From assembly GCF_000425165.1 (NCBI RefSeq), contig NZ_KE384320.1, forward strand, positions 530,994-594,993: 64,000 bases of DNA. Direction: 5' to 3'. The DNA comes from Photobacterium halotolerans DSM 18316 (lineage in GTDB: Bacteria > Pseudomonadota > Gammaproteobacteria > Enterobacterales > Vibrionaceae). Of this stretch, positions 40,178-49,438 are shown piece after piece (position 1 is the stretch's first letter; the number at the start of each line of letters is the position of its first letter). Under the pieces are notes generated by a model, which saw nothing but the letters and a program-made list of their open reading frames with translations, ran no database searches and had not been told where the DNA came from. The translations under genes were made by a program, and so were the position numbers.

Positions 40178-41917
40178 ATGCAGTTGTTAATCAACCATCT
40201 CGGTTATGAACGCACAGGCAACAAGGTTGCCATAGTTCAGCATCAGGCCGCTTTATCCCTGATGCAGGCGACCCTGATCCGCAGTAACGACCGACAAGCT
40301 GTGATGCAACTGCCGCTCTCTCAAAGCCAGCGCACAGATCAGTGGCACACAGGCACGGCAACACCTATCGATTTCAGTGCCTGGCAGGAAGCCGGACGCT
40401 ACCGGATCCGCTTCGGTGATCTTGAGTCTTCTGACTTTGAGATCGCAGACGGCTTGCTGATGCAGCGCACCTTCAGTGATGTGCTGCACTATTTCAAATC
40501 CCAGCGCTGCGGCGGTAAATTCGATCAGCATGATCATGCCGTCCCGCTGTTTGGCACCCAGGACACAGTCGTCGACGCCCATGGCGGCTGGTACGACGCC
40601 TCGGGCGATGTCAGTAAATACCTGAGTCACCTGTCCTATGCCAATTACCTCAATCCGCAGCAGACGCCTATGGTGGTGTGGAATATGCTCACCGCCTTTG
40701 AGTCGCTGCAGGGTGATCCCGCATTTGCGGATTTTTCCCGCGTCCGCCTGATTGAAGAGGCACTTTTTGGCGCGGATTTTTTACTGCGGATGCATGCACC
40801 GCAGGGTTATTTTTATATGACAGTGTTCGATAAGTGGAGTAAGTCCACCGGGCAACGGGAGATTTGTAGCTATTCAACTCAGGAGGGCATCAAAGCTGAC
40901 AGCTATCAGGCCGCTTTTCGTCAGGGCGGCGGCATGGCAATTGCCGCCCTGGCCGCAGCGGCCAGGCTGGTACGCAGTGCTGGAGTGATCAGACTGGATC
41001 TGGGCGAGGTGAAACATACCGACGCCTATCTGGAATCGGCCCAGACGGCTTACTGGCACCTTAAAACTCACAACCGCCAATATCTGGATAATGGTGAAGA
41101 AAACATCATTGACGAATATTGCGCGCTGCTGGCGGCGGTCGAGCTGAGCAAAGCGACCGATCAAACCCGCTATCTCAGCGAAGCCCGTTACTGGGCCGAT
41201 CGACTCGCTGCCCGTCAGCAGTCCGATAACCAGCAGCAGCATTACTGGAGCGCGAACGCTGATGGCAGCCGGCCGTATTTTCATGCCGCCGAAGCGGGTC
41301 TGCCGGTCATCAGTCTGCTGCAGTATTTACAGATTGAACCGGATCAGCACCGCCTGAACGCCATGGAAGAGGTGCTGGACAATGCCCTGCATTTTGAACT
41401 GAACATCACGCAATCGGCCAGTAATCCGTTTGGTTATCCGCGCCAGTATGTCAAAGCGGTGGATGGCGACAAACACAGTGCCTTCTTTATTCCGCACAAT
41501 AATGAAAGCGGCTACTGGTGGCAGGGAGAAAATGCCAGACTCGGCTCCCTCGCGGCCATGGCCTTCATGGCCGCCCCGGTTGTGCACAGCAGTGAGCTGA
41601 GCCAGCGGCTGAAAGATTACGGTACTCAGCTCCTGAACTGGATGCTGGGCCTCAATCCCTTTGATATCAGCATGCTGGACGGACACGGCCGCAATAATCC
41701 GGTTTATCTGCCTGAGCTAGGCTTTTTCAACGCCAAAGGCGGTATCTGTAATGGCATTACCTCAGGTTTTGACAATGAAGCGGATATTGCCTTTGCGCCG
41801 CCGGCCCAGGCCAACGACATGCTGCAGAACTGGCGCTGGGGGGAACAATGGATCCCGCATGCCGCCTGGTATCTGCTCGCTATCGTGATGCAATGCAAGG
41901 AGCGCCGCCATGGCTGA
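40178..41917 (+). CDS. Glycoside hydrolase family 9, probable exo-beta-D-glucosaminidase
   Basis: 579-residue cytoplasmic GH9 enzyme with no signal peptide. An N-terminal Ig-like domain (about 1-95) is followed by an (alpha/alpha)6 barrel. The catalytic base motif is HGGWYDASGD, Asp140 and Asp144, with one extra residue against the usual YDAGD of GH9 cellulases. The proton-donor Glu is Glu443 in HNNESGYWW. Vibrionaceae members at this operon position are often labelled endoglucanase, but a Photobacterium homologue has, as I recall, been shown to remove glucosamine from chitosan oligomers. That fits this chitin operon better than cellulose. Strong ribosome site AAAGGAAAG; overlaps the next gene by 8 bases. 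Confidence 0.85.
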   Translation: MQLLINHLGYERTGNKVAIVQHQAALSLMQATLIRSNDRQAVMQLPLSQSQRTDQWHTGTATPIDFSAWQEAGRYRIRFGDLESSDFEIADGLLMQRTFSDVLHYFKSQRCGGKFDQHDHAVPLFGTQDTVVDAHGGWYDASGDVSKYLSHLSYANYLNPQQTPMVVWNMLTAFESLQGDPAFADFSRVRLIEEALFGADFLLRMHAPQGYFYMTVFDKWSKSTGQREICSYSTQEGIKADSYQAAFRQGGGMAIAALAAAARLVRSAGVIRLDLGEVKHTDAYLESAQTAYWHLKTHNRQYLDNGEENIIDEYCALLAAVELSKATDQTRYLSEARYWADRLAARQQSDNQQQHYWSANADGSRPYFHAAEAGLPVISLLQYLQIEPDQHRLNAMEEVLDNALHFELNITQSASNPFGYPRQYVKAVDGDKHSAFFIPHNNESGYWWQGENARLGSLAAMAFMAAPVVHSSELSQRLKDYGTQLLNWMLGLNPFDISMLDGHGRNNPVYLPELGFFNAKGGICNGITSGFDNEADIAFAPPAQANDMLQNWRWGEQWIPHAAWYLLAIVMQCKERRHG

Positions 41918-42797
41918 TGATTTGCGTTTTCTGGTCGGTATTGACGGCGGCGGCACCTCTTGCCGGGCACGGCTTTGCGATCAAAACGGCCGGATACTGG
42001 CTGAAGCTAAAACCGGCAGTGCCAATATTCTGCTCGGCGCCGAAGTTGCCATGGCATCCGTACAGGAGGCGATTGCAACCGCTGCGGCACAAGCCGGCCT
42101 GACCTATGGCGATTTTTCTCACATGGCTGTCGGTCTGGCACTGGCAGGCGCCGAACACCGCAAAGCCTGGTACGACTTCATGGCCCAGCCGCATCCCTAT
42201 GGCCGGATGGTGCTCAACACCGACGGCTACGGTGCCTGTCTGGGTGCCTGGAACGGGCAGGACGGTGCGATTTTCATCGCCGGTACCGGCTCTGTTGGTA
42301 TTCTCCGCCGCGGCAGGGAAATCACTGTACTGGGCGGGCGGGAGTTTCCGATCTCCGATCAGGGCAGCGGCGCCATCATGGGCCTGCGACTCATTCAGCA
42401 AGTGTTGCTGAGCGTTGACGGTATCGTGCCTCAGACCGAGTTGGTCCGCCATGTGCTGGCTCACTTCGGTCAGGATGTCGATGCCATTGTCGAATGGTCC
42501 AAAACCGCCCGTCCTTGCGATTATGGCCAGTTTTCACCGCAGATTTTCCGGCTGTCAGAGCAAAACGACAGCCTGGCGGTGGCATTGCTTCAGCAGACGG
42601 CCGCAGATATTGAGATGTGGCTCAACGCCCTGCTGACGCGCGGTGCAGATCAAGTATGCCTGATGGGCGGCATTGGTGAGCGCATCGCCCCCTGGCTGAC
42701 ACCCGCTATTCAACGCCGTCTGGCTGCTCCGCAGGGAGATGCCATGGCTGGCGCAATACTGATCGCCCAGGGCGATCATAACCTGTATCCATTATAA
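41910..42797 (+). CDS. N-acetylglucosamine kinase, BadF/BcrA family
   Basis: 295-residue ASKHA-fold kinase that phosphorylates GlcNAc released inside the cell. Phosphate-1 loop VGIDGGGTSCRARL at residues 9-22, the second motif NTDGYGAC near 103, FIAGTGSVG near 123, GSGAIMG near 150, and the adenosine motif CLMGGIGER near 250. It matches the specific GlcNAc kinase of the V. cholerae chb operon. Its start lies inside the GH9 gene (8-base overlap) and it is followed closely by GH20. Confidence 0.9.
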   Translation: MADDLRFLVGIDGGGTSCRARLCDQNGRILAEAKTGSANILLGAEVAMASVQEAIATAAAQAGLTYGDFSHMAVGLALAGAEHRKAWYDFMAQPHPYGRMVLNTDGYGACLGAWNGQDGAIFIAGTGSVGILRRGREITVLGGREFPISDQGSGAIMGLRLIQQVLLSVDGIVPQTELVRHVLAHFGQDVDAIVEWSKTARPCDYGQFSPQIFRLSEQNDSLAVALLQQTAADIEMWLNALLTRGADQVCLMGGIGERIAPWLTPAIQRRLAAPQGDAMAGAILIAQGDHNLYPL

Positions 42798-42806
42798 GGG
42801 GCTATC

Positions 42807-44726
42807 ATGAGCTATCGCCTTGATTTAACGGTTATCAACCAAACCGATACGGAATCCCGCTTCGCGCTGACCTTACACAATCTGGGTGATCAGGCGCTGG
42901 AAGCCTGGTCCCTGGCTTTTATCATCAGTCGCTGGATTGAACCGGCTTCGGTCTCTCGCGGTGTACTGCAGCAAACTGGCAGCTACTGCACCCTGTCAGC
43001 CTCAGACGATGCCGCCCTGGCACCCAACAGCCATTTCTATACCGAGTTTTCTATTAAGACCCCGCCACTCACCCTGCATGGTGACGGCGTGATCGAAGCC
43101 TGCCTGTATGCCAATCAGCAAGACGAACCGCTGCCGGTAACTGTGACCCCGGTGAACCTGAAACACCCGGTACAGGACAGACAGACGGTTACGTTGCCTG
43201 CGCCCAAGCCGATCAACCTGATCCCGGCTCCCGGCAGTCTGAAAAGCTTACCGGGCGAATTCCGCTTTACCCGCGATACCGCACTGGCGGAAGTTCCTGA
43301 CGCCGCACAGGGCTGTGTGAACTGGCTGCAGCAGGAACTGGCCCATTGGCTCGACACACCACTGCAGGTTAGTCCCGGCGGCAATATTCACTATCAGGCG
43401 CGCGCCGATCTGGCTGAAGGCGCTTACCATATGCTGGTCGAGCATGATCACATCTGGCTCGAAGCCAGCTCAGCGGCCGGTTTCAGCCATGCGACAGCCA
43501 CTCTGCTGCAGTTGCTGCCCGCTCAGCCGGCGCATCAGATTGAGCACTCGCTCAGCGTGCCTATGGTGGAAATTAACGATCAGCCGCAATATGGTCACCG
43601 CGGCATGATGCTGGATTGCGCGCGCCATTTTCATTCCGTTGCCCGGATCAAAAAGCTGCTCGATCAGCTTGCCCGCTATAAGTTCAACACGTTCCACTGG
43701 CACCTGACCGACGATGAAGGCTGGCGCATCGAGATAGAAGCCTACCCGGCCCTGACGGATACAGGAGCATGGCGCGGGCCGCAAGAGCAGCTGGTCCCGC
43801 AGTTTTCGACCGTTGATCGCCGCTACGGCGGCTTTTACACCAAACAGCAGATCCGGGATATCGTCGCCTATGCAGCTGATCGCGGCATTCAGGTGATCCC
43901 GGAAATCGATATTCCCGGCCATTGCCGGGCAGCCATTAAATCGCTGCCGGAGCTGCTGGTTGACGAGGCCGATCGCTCGCAGTACCGCAGTATCCAGAAT
44001 TATTCGGACAACATTCTGTCACCGGCGCTGGCAGGCACTTATACCTTCCTGACCACAGTGCTGAATGAAGTCTGTGAGTTGTTCCCGGCGCCGTTCCTGC
44101 ACGTGGGGGCCGACGAAGTGCCAAACGGTGTCTGGACCGACAGCTCGGCGTGTCGCGAACTGATGGCCAGAGAGGGTTATGAAGACCCGTTTGAACTGCA
44201 AGGCCATATTTTACGCTTTGTTGAACACTACCTGGCTCAGAAAGGCAAGCGCATGCTCGGCTGGCAGGAAGTGGTGAAAGGCGACAAAGTCAGCAAGCAC
44301 ACCATAGTAATGCCGTGGATCAATGAGCAGGCCGGACTGGAGTGTGCAGGCAACGGCTACCAGGTCATCATGCAGCCTGCGCAGTACACCTATCTGGATC
44401 TGGCGCAGGGACCTTCCGCCGAGGAAGCCGGTGCGAACTGGGCCGGGATCTTACCGCTGGAAACCGTGTACAGCTACCGTCCGCTGGCCGAGCTGGATCC
44501 AAACGATCCCAGACTGAATCAAATCATGGGTATTCAGTGCGCGTTATGGTGTGAGCATGTCTACAGCCAGGCAAGATTTGAATACCTGCTCTATCCCCGC
44601 CTGCTGGCGGTCAGTGAAGTATGCTGGTGCCCGCCGGATCAGCGTGACTGGGATGATTTCAAAGCCCGCCTGCATGGCCAGTTGCACTATTTAGACCGGG
44701 TGGGAGTGAACTACCGCCAGGGGTAA
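42807..44726 (+). CDS. Beta-N-acetylhexosaminidase, GH20
   Basis: 639-residue cytoplasmic GH20 enzyme (no signal peptide) that cleaves GlcNAc from chitin oligosaccharides. N-terminal domain about 1-110, GH20b fold about 125-245, and TIM barrel from about 255 (GHRGMMLDCARHFHSVARIK). The catalytic pair is Asp436-Glu437 in FLHVGADEVPNG, for substrate-assisted catalysis; NTFHWHLTDDEGWRIE and PEIDIPGHCRAA are further hallmarks. Last gene of the operon. A chitobiose phosphorylase gene, expected next in V. cholerae, is absent. Confidence 0.93.
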   Translation: MSYRLDLTVINQTDTESRFALTLHNLGDQALEAWSLAFIISRWIEPASVSRGVLQQTGSYCTLSASDDAALAPNSHFYTEFSIKTPPLTLHGDGVIEACLYANQQDEPLPVTVTPVNLKHPVQDRQTVTLPAPKPINLIPAPGSLKSLPGEFRFTRDTALAEVPDAAQGCVNWLQQELAHWLDTPLQVSPGGNIHYQARADLAEGAYHMLVEHDHIWLEASSAAGFSHATATLLQLLPAQPAHQIEHSLSVPMVEINDQPQYGHRGMMLDCARHFHSVARIKKLLDQLARYKFNTFHWHLTDDEGWRIEIEAYPALTDTGAWRGPQEQLVPQFSTVDRRYGGFYTKQQIRDIVAYAADRGIQVIPEIDIPGHCRAAIKSLPELLVDEADRSQYRSIQNYSDNILSPALAGTYTFLTTVLNEVCELFPAPFLHVGADEVPNGVWTDSSACRELMAREGYEDPFELQGHILRFVEHYLAQKGKRMLGWQEVVKGDKVSKHTIVMPWINEQAGLECAGNGYQVIMQPAQYTYLDLAQGPSAEEAGANWAGILPLETVYSYRPLAELDPNDPRLNQIMGIQCALWCEHVYSQARFEYLLYPRLLAVSEVCWCPPDQRDWDDFKARLHGQLHYLDRVGVNYRQG

Positions 44727-44830
44727 CTAACATGTTCAGAGCCCGGTCACAGTGGTGAGCTGCGGGTGGGCTCTGTCGTGTGTCGTGAAGTGTCTTTTAC
44801 ATCCTATATGGTTGTGTTGGCAATAAGTTC

Positions 44831-44854
44831 GGGGACCTCTGGTCCCCTTTTTTT
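44831..44854 (+). terminator. Terminator of the chb operon
   Basis: A 7-bp stem GGGGACC/GGTCCCC with loop TCT, followed by T7. Confidence 0.92.
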
Positions 44855-44914
44855 CCTCTGCCACTGACCGGATGATCCGCTCAGTGTGGCGTGAATGATC
44901 CGTACTCAGGGCCG

Positions 44915-45916
44915 CTATATGCTCTCGCCCAGCTCAATTTTCACATCCAGAGTGATCACCTTCGCTGTCGCCGGCTCGCCGCGCAGCCGCTGCAGAATCT
45001 GCTCGGCGGCGACATAACCAATCCGCTCACGCGGTGTCACCACAGTGGCCAGACGCGGCACCATCACCTGGCTGATGTCATGGCCGTGAAAACCGGCCAC
45101 CGCCATTTGCGCCGGCACCTGAATACCTAACCGCTGGCATTCATAAATCGCCCCGATGGCCAGGTCATCATTGGTGCAGAAAATACCGTCGGCATCCGGA
45201 TATTCTGCCAGTGACTGCCGCAGTAAACCGGCGCCTAAGCTGAACGAGGAGGCTTCCTCGGTCTGAATGCTGCGCGGCACCAGCCCGTGTTTCCTCATCA
45301 CCTGCTGATAACCGGTAAAGCGCAAGTGGGTCCGGGCATCCATCCGGGCGGCAAAATACACAATATGGCGGCGGCCGCGGGCGATCATCTGCTCTGTCAT
45401 CGCCTCAGCGGCGGCCTGATTATCAAACCCCACCGCCTGAGCAATGGCCGGGGAAACCGAATCCATGATTTCCACCACAGGCACCCCGGCAGTATCGAGC
45501 ATTTTTCGCGCCCGCTCGGTATGCACGCTTTCCGACAAAATAATGGCATCCACATTGTAGGACAGCAGAGAGGCGATATTTTTTTCTTCTATTTCAGCAC
45601 TATAGCCATAGTGTGCCAGCATGGTCTGATAGCCGGCAGGACCGGTGACCTTTTCAATGCCCCGGATCACTTCCGCAAACACCTGGTTGGTGAGTGAGGG
45701 TACCAGCACGCCGATGGCATAACTTTTGGCATTGGACAAAATATCGGGGGCGCGATTGGGAATGTATCCCAGCTCCTCAACAGCGGCGGCAATTTTGCTC
45801 TGCAAGGCCGCTGAAACCTGACTGGGATCGCGCAGGTAACGACTGACCGTCATCTTAGTCACTCCGACCAGGTTCGCAACATCCTGCAAAGTCGGGCGTT
45901 TATTTTTGGTTGTCAT
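44915..45916 (-). CDS. gntR: LacI-family gluconate repressor GntR
   Basis: 333-residue LacI/GalR repressor, very similar throughout to E. coli GntR. Helix-turn-helix LQDVANLVGVTKMTVSRYLR at residues 9-28 with the hinge ELGYIPNRAPDILSNAKSYA. The effector-binding core has LAHYGYSAEIEEKNI and FCTNDDLAIGAIYECQRLG. The start at MTTKNKRPTLQDV agrees with E. coli; an ATG four codons upstream is also possible. The open frame extends about 100 codons further but that part is not protein-like. It is separated from gnd by a terminator, so it has its own promoter. Its operator is seen before the TRAP genes. Confidence 0.93.
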   Translation of the reverse strand: MTTKNKRPTLQDVANLVGVTKMTVSRYLRDPSQVSAALQSKIAAAVEELGYIPNRAPDILSNAKSYAIGVLVPSLTNQVFAEVIRGIEKVTGPAGYQTMLAHYGYSAEIEEKNIASLLSYNVDAIILSESVHTERARKMLDTAGVPVVEIMDSVSPAIAQAVGFDNQAAAEAMTEQMIARGRRHIVYFAARMDARTHLRFTGYQQVMRKHGLVPRSIQTEEASSFSLGAGLLRQSLAEYPDADGIFCTNDDLAIGAIYECQRLGIQVPAQMAVAGFHGHDISQVMVPRLATVVTPRERIGYVAAEQILQRLRGEPATAKVITLDVKIELGESI

Positions 45917-45994
45917 GGTATTTTTCATGTGTCGGATTAGGCTAAACAAGCCCAAGATTACCACAAGCGCCTGTTGTGATTTGTAACCTGGCGC

Positions 45995-46022
45995 AAAAAG
46001 AAACAGGCCCTGAGGCCTGTTT
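45995..46022 (-). terminator. Terminator of the gluconate TRAP-gntK-gnd operon
   Basis: A 9-bp stem AAACAGGCC/GGCCTGTTT with a 4-base loop; on the minus strand it continues C-TTTTT. It lies just after the gnd stop codon. Confidence 0.85.
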
Positions 46023-46025
46023 GCA

Positions 46026-47513
46026 TTACACTTTGCGTTGCACGCGCGGGGACTGACTCCAGCTGAGATGGAAGGCGTCAGTCTCTGGCTGATCAATGCG
46101 GGAATAGCTATGGGCGCCAAAGTAATCGCGCTGGGCCTGTAACAGATTGGCTGGCAGCACTTCGCTGCGCAGGGTGTCAAAGTATTGCAGCGCTGAGCTG
46201 ATCCCCGGCATGGCAACACCGGCCAGGCTGGCAGCCGCAACGGCTTTACGCCAGTTTAACTGACGCTCGGTGAGCTGAGTGCGGAAGTGATCGGCTAACA
46301 GCAGGTTTTCCAGCGCTGGCTGCTGCTCGAAGGCGCGGCTGATATCCTGCAGGAAAATAGCGCGAATAATACAACCAGCACGCCAGATCCTGGCGATAAC
46401 GGCGTAATCAAGCGGCCATCCCTGCCCGGCAGCTGTGGTTTTCATCAGCGCAAATCCCTGTGCGTAGGTACACAGCTTGGCGCAGTAGAGTGCATCATGC
46501 AGCTGGGCGATCAGCTCGGTTTTATCCAGGGTCTGAGCGTCATCCGCGACCAGTGGCAGTGATTTGGCCGCCTGCACACGCAGAGATTTCATCCCGCTCA
46601 TCGCGCGGGCAAACACCGCCTGGGCAATCGTCGGCGCCGGACTGGCGACTTCCAGGCTGTTGACGGCCGTCCACAAACCTGTGCCTTTCTGCCCGGCTTT
46701 ATCCAGGATCATTTCCACCAGCGGCCGGTCAGAGTCAGGATCCTGCTGCTGCAAAATATCGGCACTGATTTCCATCAGATAGCTGTTCAGTACGCCCTGG
46801 TTCCAGCTGGCAAAGATCTCGCCTATCTCGGCGGCAGGCATCCTGAGCTGCTGGCTGAGGAACTGATAGACCTCGCAGATCAACTGCATGTCGGCATATT
46901 CAATACCGTTATGCACCATTTTCACGTAATGGCCAGCACCGTCCGGTCCCAGGTAAGCCGCGCAGGCTTCGCCCTGACTCAATGGCGGCAGCGGCTGACC
47001 CGCGCTGTCGACCTGCGCGGCGATGGCTGTCCACATCGGGCCGACCTGACGCCAGGCTTCGGCACTGCCGCTGGCCATCAAAGCCGGGCCATGGCGGGCA
47101 CCTTCTTCACCGCCCGACACGGCTGTGCTGAAAAACTGGAACTGGCCCTTAAACCGCTTATCGCGGGCCAGGGTATCCGTCCACAGGCTGTTGCCGGTAT
47201 CAATCACTGTATCTTGTGGTTCCAGTCCGGCCTCCAGCAAATCCGATATCACGGCATCGACCGGTTTTCCTGCCGGGACAGACAAGGCAATCACCCGCGG
47301 CGTCTGCAACGCCGCCAATACCTGATGCAGAGAATCACAGGCAGTAAATGGCGCTTTCGCCAGCTTTTCAGCCTGCTGCCCGGCTTGCTGCACCAGGGAG
47401 GTCTGCAGATCAAAGCCGGCCACCGCAAAGCCGTGTTCCAGCAAGTTCAGCGTCAGGTTTCGCCCCATCACGCCTAAACCAATCATGGCAATATTGCACT
47501 GGGTTGATGTCAT
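46026..47513 (-). CDS. gnd: 6-phosphogluconate dehydrogenase, decarboxylating
   Basis: Oxidises 6-phosphogluconate to ribulose-5-phosphate with NADP, 495 residues. Rossmann motif IGLGVMGRNLTLN at residues 11-23; active-site GGEEGARHGPALM; catalytic Lys/Asn/Glu in KMVHNGIEYADMQL; helical C-terminal domain with WNQGVLNSYLMEI and WRAGCIIRA. In this operon it takes the product of GntK, directing gluconate into the oxidative pentose phosphate branch. No edd or eda genes are nearby. The protein is diverged from housekeeping Gnd, so a second copy may exist elsewhere. Confidence 0.94.
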   Translation of the reverse strand: MTSTQCNIAMIGLGVMGRNLTLNLLEHGFAVAGFDLQTSLVQQAGQQAEKLAKAPFTACDSLHQVLAALQTPRVIALSVPAGKPVDAVISDLLEAGLEPQDTVIDTGNSLWTDTLARDKRFKGQFQFFSTAVSGGEEGARHGPALMASGSAEAWRQVGPMWTAIAAQVDSAGQPLPPLSQGEACAAYLGPDGAGHYVKMVHNGIEYADMQLICEVYQFLSQQLRMPAAEIGEIFASWNQGVLNSYLMEISADILQQQDPDSDRPLVEMILDKAGQKGTGLWTAVNSLEVASPAPTIAQAVFARAMSGMKSLRVQAAKSLPLVADDAQTLDKTELIAQLHDALYCAKLCTYAQGFALMKTTAAGQGWPLDYAVIARIWRAGCIIRAIFLQDISRAFEQQPALENLLLADHFRTQLTERQLNWRKAVAAASLAGVAMPGISSALQYFDTLRSEVLPANLLQAQRDYFGAHSYSRIDQPETDAFHLSWSQSPRVQRKV

Positions 47514-47560
47514 TCTTTTTCCTTTTACTGCAATGAGTGACTCAAAATAGCTCTGCCTTG

Positions 47561-48061
47561 TCAGGCCGGCGACAGTCGGGTGAGAATATCCTGCAGCACC
47601 TCGTGCTGAGACTGGCGGATATCGATAAACAGTGCTTCATCCTGCTCTGGCTCAACCAGAGTCGCAAACTGGCTTTCCAGCATGGCGCGGCCGTTAAAAT
47701 AATGATCCGCACGCTGCTGATGGCGGTTCCAGATAGTGTCAAAATCCCCCTGGAGGTAGACAATTTCCAGCCCGTCTATCCCGGCGCGCAACTGACGGCG
47801 GTATTCAGGTTTCAGCGCAGAGCAAGCCAGCACCGCATTGGGGGCATCCCGCAACAGCTGGTTGAGCCGTGCCAGCCACTCAGCCCTGTCTTCATCATTG
47901 AGCGGCACGCCTTCACTCATCTTGCGGACATTGTCCGGCGAGTGAAAATCATCGCCATCAAAAAAGCGCAGCCCCAGTGCCGTCGCCAGCGTGCTGCCTA
48001 TCAGGCTTTTACCGCACCCTGATACGCCCATTACAATTATCTTTTTTGGTTTCATCGCCAT
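47561..48061 (-). CDS. gntK: Gluconokinase
   Basis: Phosphorylates gluconate to 6-phosphogluconate, about 166 residues. P-loop VMGVSGCGKSLIGSTLA near residue 10, gluconate-binding FFDGDDFHSPDNVRKM and GVPLNDEDRAEWL, and CSALKPEYRRQLR. It matches GntK/IdnK in length. The start is set at MAMKPKKIIVMG; two ATGs two codons apart are possible and neither has a strong ribosome site. It lies 54 bases after the TRAP large-membrane subunit gene and 47 before gnd. Confidence 0.93.
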   Translation of the reverse strand: MAMKPKKIIVMGVSGCGKSLIGSTLATALGLRFFDGDDFHSPDNVRKMSEGVPLNDEDRAEWLARLNQLLRDAPNAVLACSALKPEYRRQLRAGIDGLEIVYLQGDFDTIWNRHQQRADHYFNGRAMLESQFATLVEPEQDEALFIDIRQSQHEVLQDILTRLSPA

Positions 48062-48115
48062 TATCCCAGCCCTGCTCACAGCGCAGGGCAGTTCCTTATT
48101 GTTATTGTTCTTTTC

Positions 48116-49438
48116 TTAACGCCACCACAGCGCAAGCTGCGGGAAAACAATCACCAGCGTCAGTGCAATCAGCTGAAGGCCGATAAAAGGCAGCAGAGAG
48201 CTGAAGATTTCGCCTAAACTGATATCTTTTGGCGCCACCGATTTGAGATAGAAAGCTGCCGGGCCAAAGGGCGGAGACAGGAAAGAGACCTGCATGTTGA
48301 GGCAGAACACTACGCCGAACCAGATCGGGTCCATGCCCAGCCCGGTAATAATGGGCACAAAGATAGGCATGGTCAGCAGCGCAACCCCGACCCAGTCCAG
48401 GAACATACCCAGTACCAGCAGGATCACCATCATAATCAGCAGGGTCATGGTGGCACTGCCGCCACTGAAGGCCAGAATGGTTTCTTCAACGAAATCAATG
48501 CCGCCCATCAGGTTGTACACACCGACCAGCGCACTGGCGCCGATGCCGATCCACATGATCATGCCGCAGGTACGCATGGTCGCAATGGCACTGTCTTTGA
48601 GCATGTTCCAGCTCATTTCGCGCCGGATCACAGCGCTGATCATAATGCCGACCACACCCAGCGCAGAGGCTTCCGTAACTGAAGCCACACCGGTGTAAAT
48701 ACTGCCGAGCACAACACCGACCGACAGCAGCGGAAAAAATAAGGCTTTGAAATAACTGATATCCCTGGCGGCATCTTCCGCCAGCTCTGCCTCGGTTGGC
48801 AAAGGGGCCAGCGCAGGATTGAGCTTGCAGCGGATCAGAACATAGCCGATGTACATCAGTGCCAACAGCAGGGCGGGCAGGAAAGCCGCTTTGAACAGAT
48901 CACCAATCGACACACTGGCCGTCAGACCATAGATGATCAGCACAATGCTCGGCGGCAGCATAGTGCCCAGCGCGCCGCCGGCGCAGGTGGTACCGATCGC
49001 CAGCTTGCGGTCATAGCCCAGACGCAGCATTTGCGGCAACGCCAGAATGCCCAGCAGCACGGTTTCGCCACCGATCACGCCCGACATGGACGCCAGCACC
49101 ACGGCCACCAGCAAGGTCTGCACCGCGACGCCGCCGCGAAGACGACGGCCGACGGATTTCATGGCGTCGAAAAGATCGCGGGCGATGCCGGATCGATCCA
49201 GCAGTGCTGCCATCAGCACGAACATAGGCACGGCGAGGAAAATATAGCCGTCGACAAACGAATACATCCGGCTGGTGACCAGCGGCAAGGCATCCGGGCC
49301 AAACCAGCCCAGGGTAAAGATCAGTGCCACCAGGCCGGTGACAAACGCCAGCTGCATCCCGGTCAGCAACAAGGCAATCATCAGCCCCAGCATCAGCAGG
49401 CTGCCGTAGCCGATCCCCATTGACGATAACTCAAACAT
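48116..49438 (-). CDS. TRAP transporter large membrane subunit (DctM-type)
   Basis: 440-residue membrane protein with about 12 helices, the ion-coupled translocation subunit of a TRAP transporter. Family hallmarks: LAVPMFVLMAALLDRSGIA, GVIGGETVLLGILALPQML, CAGGALGTMLPPSIVLIIYG, and the C-terminal LNMQVSFLSPPFGPAAFYLK. It overlaps the small-subunit gene by 8 bases. The context with gntK and gnd indicates gluconate (or a close aldonate) as substrate. Confidence 0.92.
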   Translation of the reverse strand: MFELSSMGIGYGSLLMLGLMIALLLTGMQLAFVTGLVALIFTLGWFGPDALPLVTSRMYSFVDGYIFLAVPMFVLMAALLDRSGIARDLFDAMKSVGRRLRGGVAVQTLLVAVVLASMSGVIGGETVLLGILALPQMLRLGYDRKLAIGTTCAGGALGTMLPPSIVLIIYGLTASVSIGDLFKAAFLPALLLALMYIGYVLIRCKLNPALAPLPTEAELAEDAARDISYFKALFFPLLSVGVVLGSIYTGVASVTEASALGVVGIMISAVIRREMSWNMLKDSAIATMRTCGMIMWIGIGASALVGVYNLMGGIDFVEETILAFSGGSATMTLLIMMVILLVLGMFLDWVGVALLTMPIFVPIITGLGMDPIWFGVVFCLNMQVSFLSPPFGPAAFYLKSVAPKDISLGEIFSSLLPFIGLQLIALTLVIVFPQLALWWR

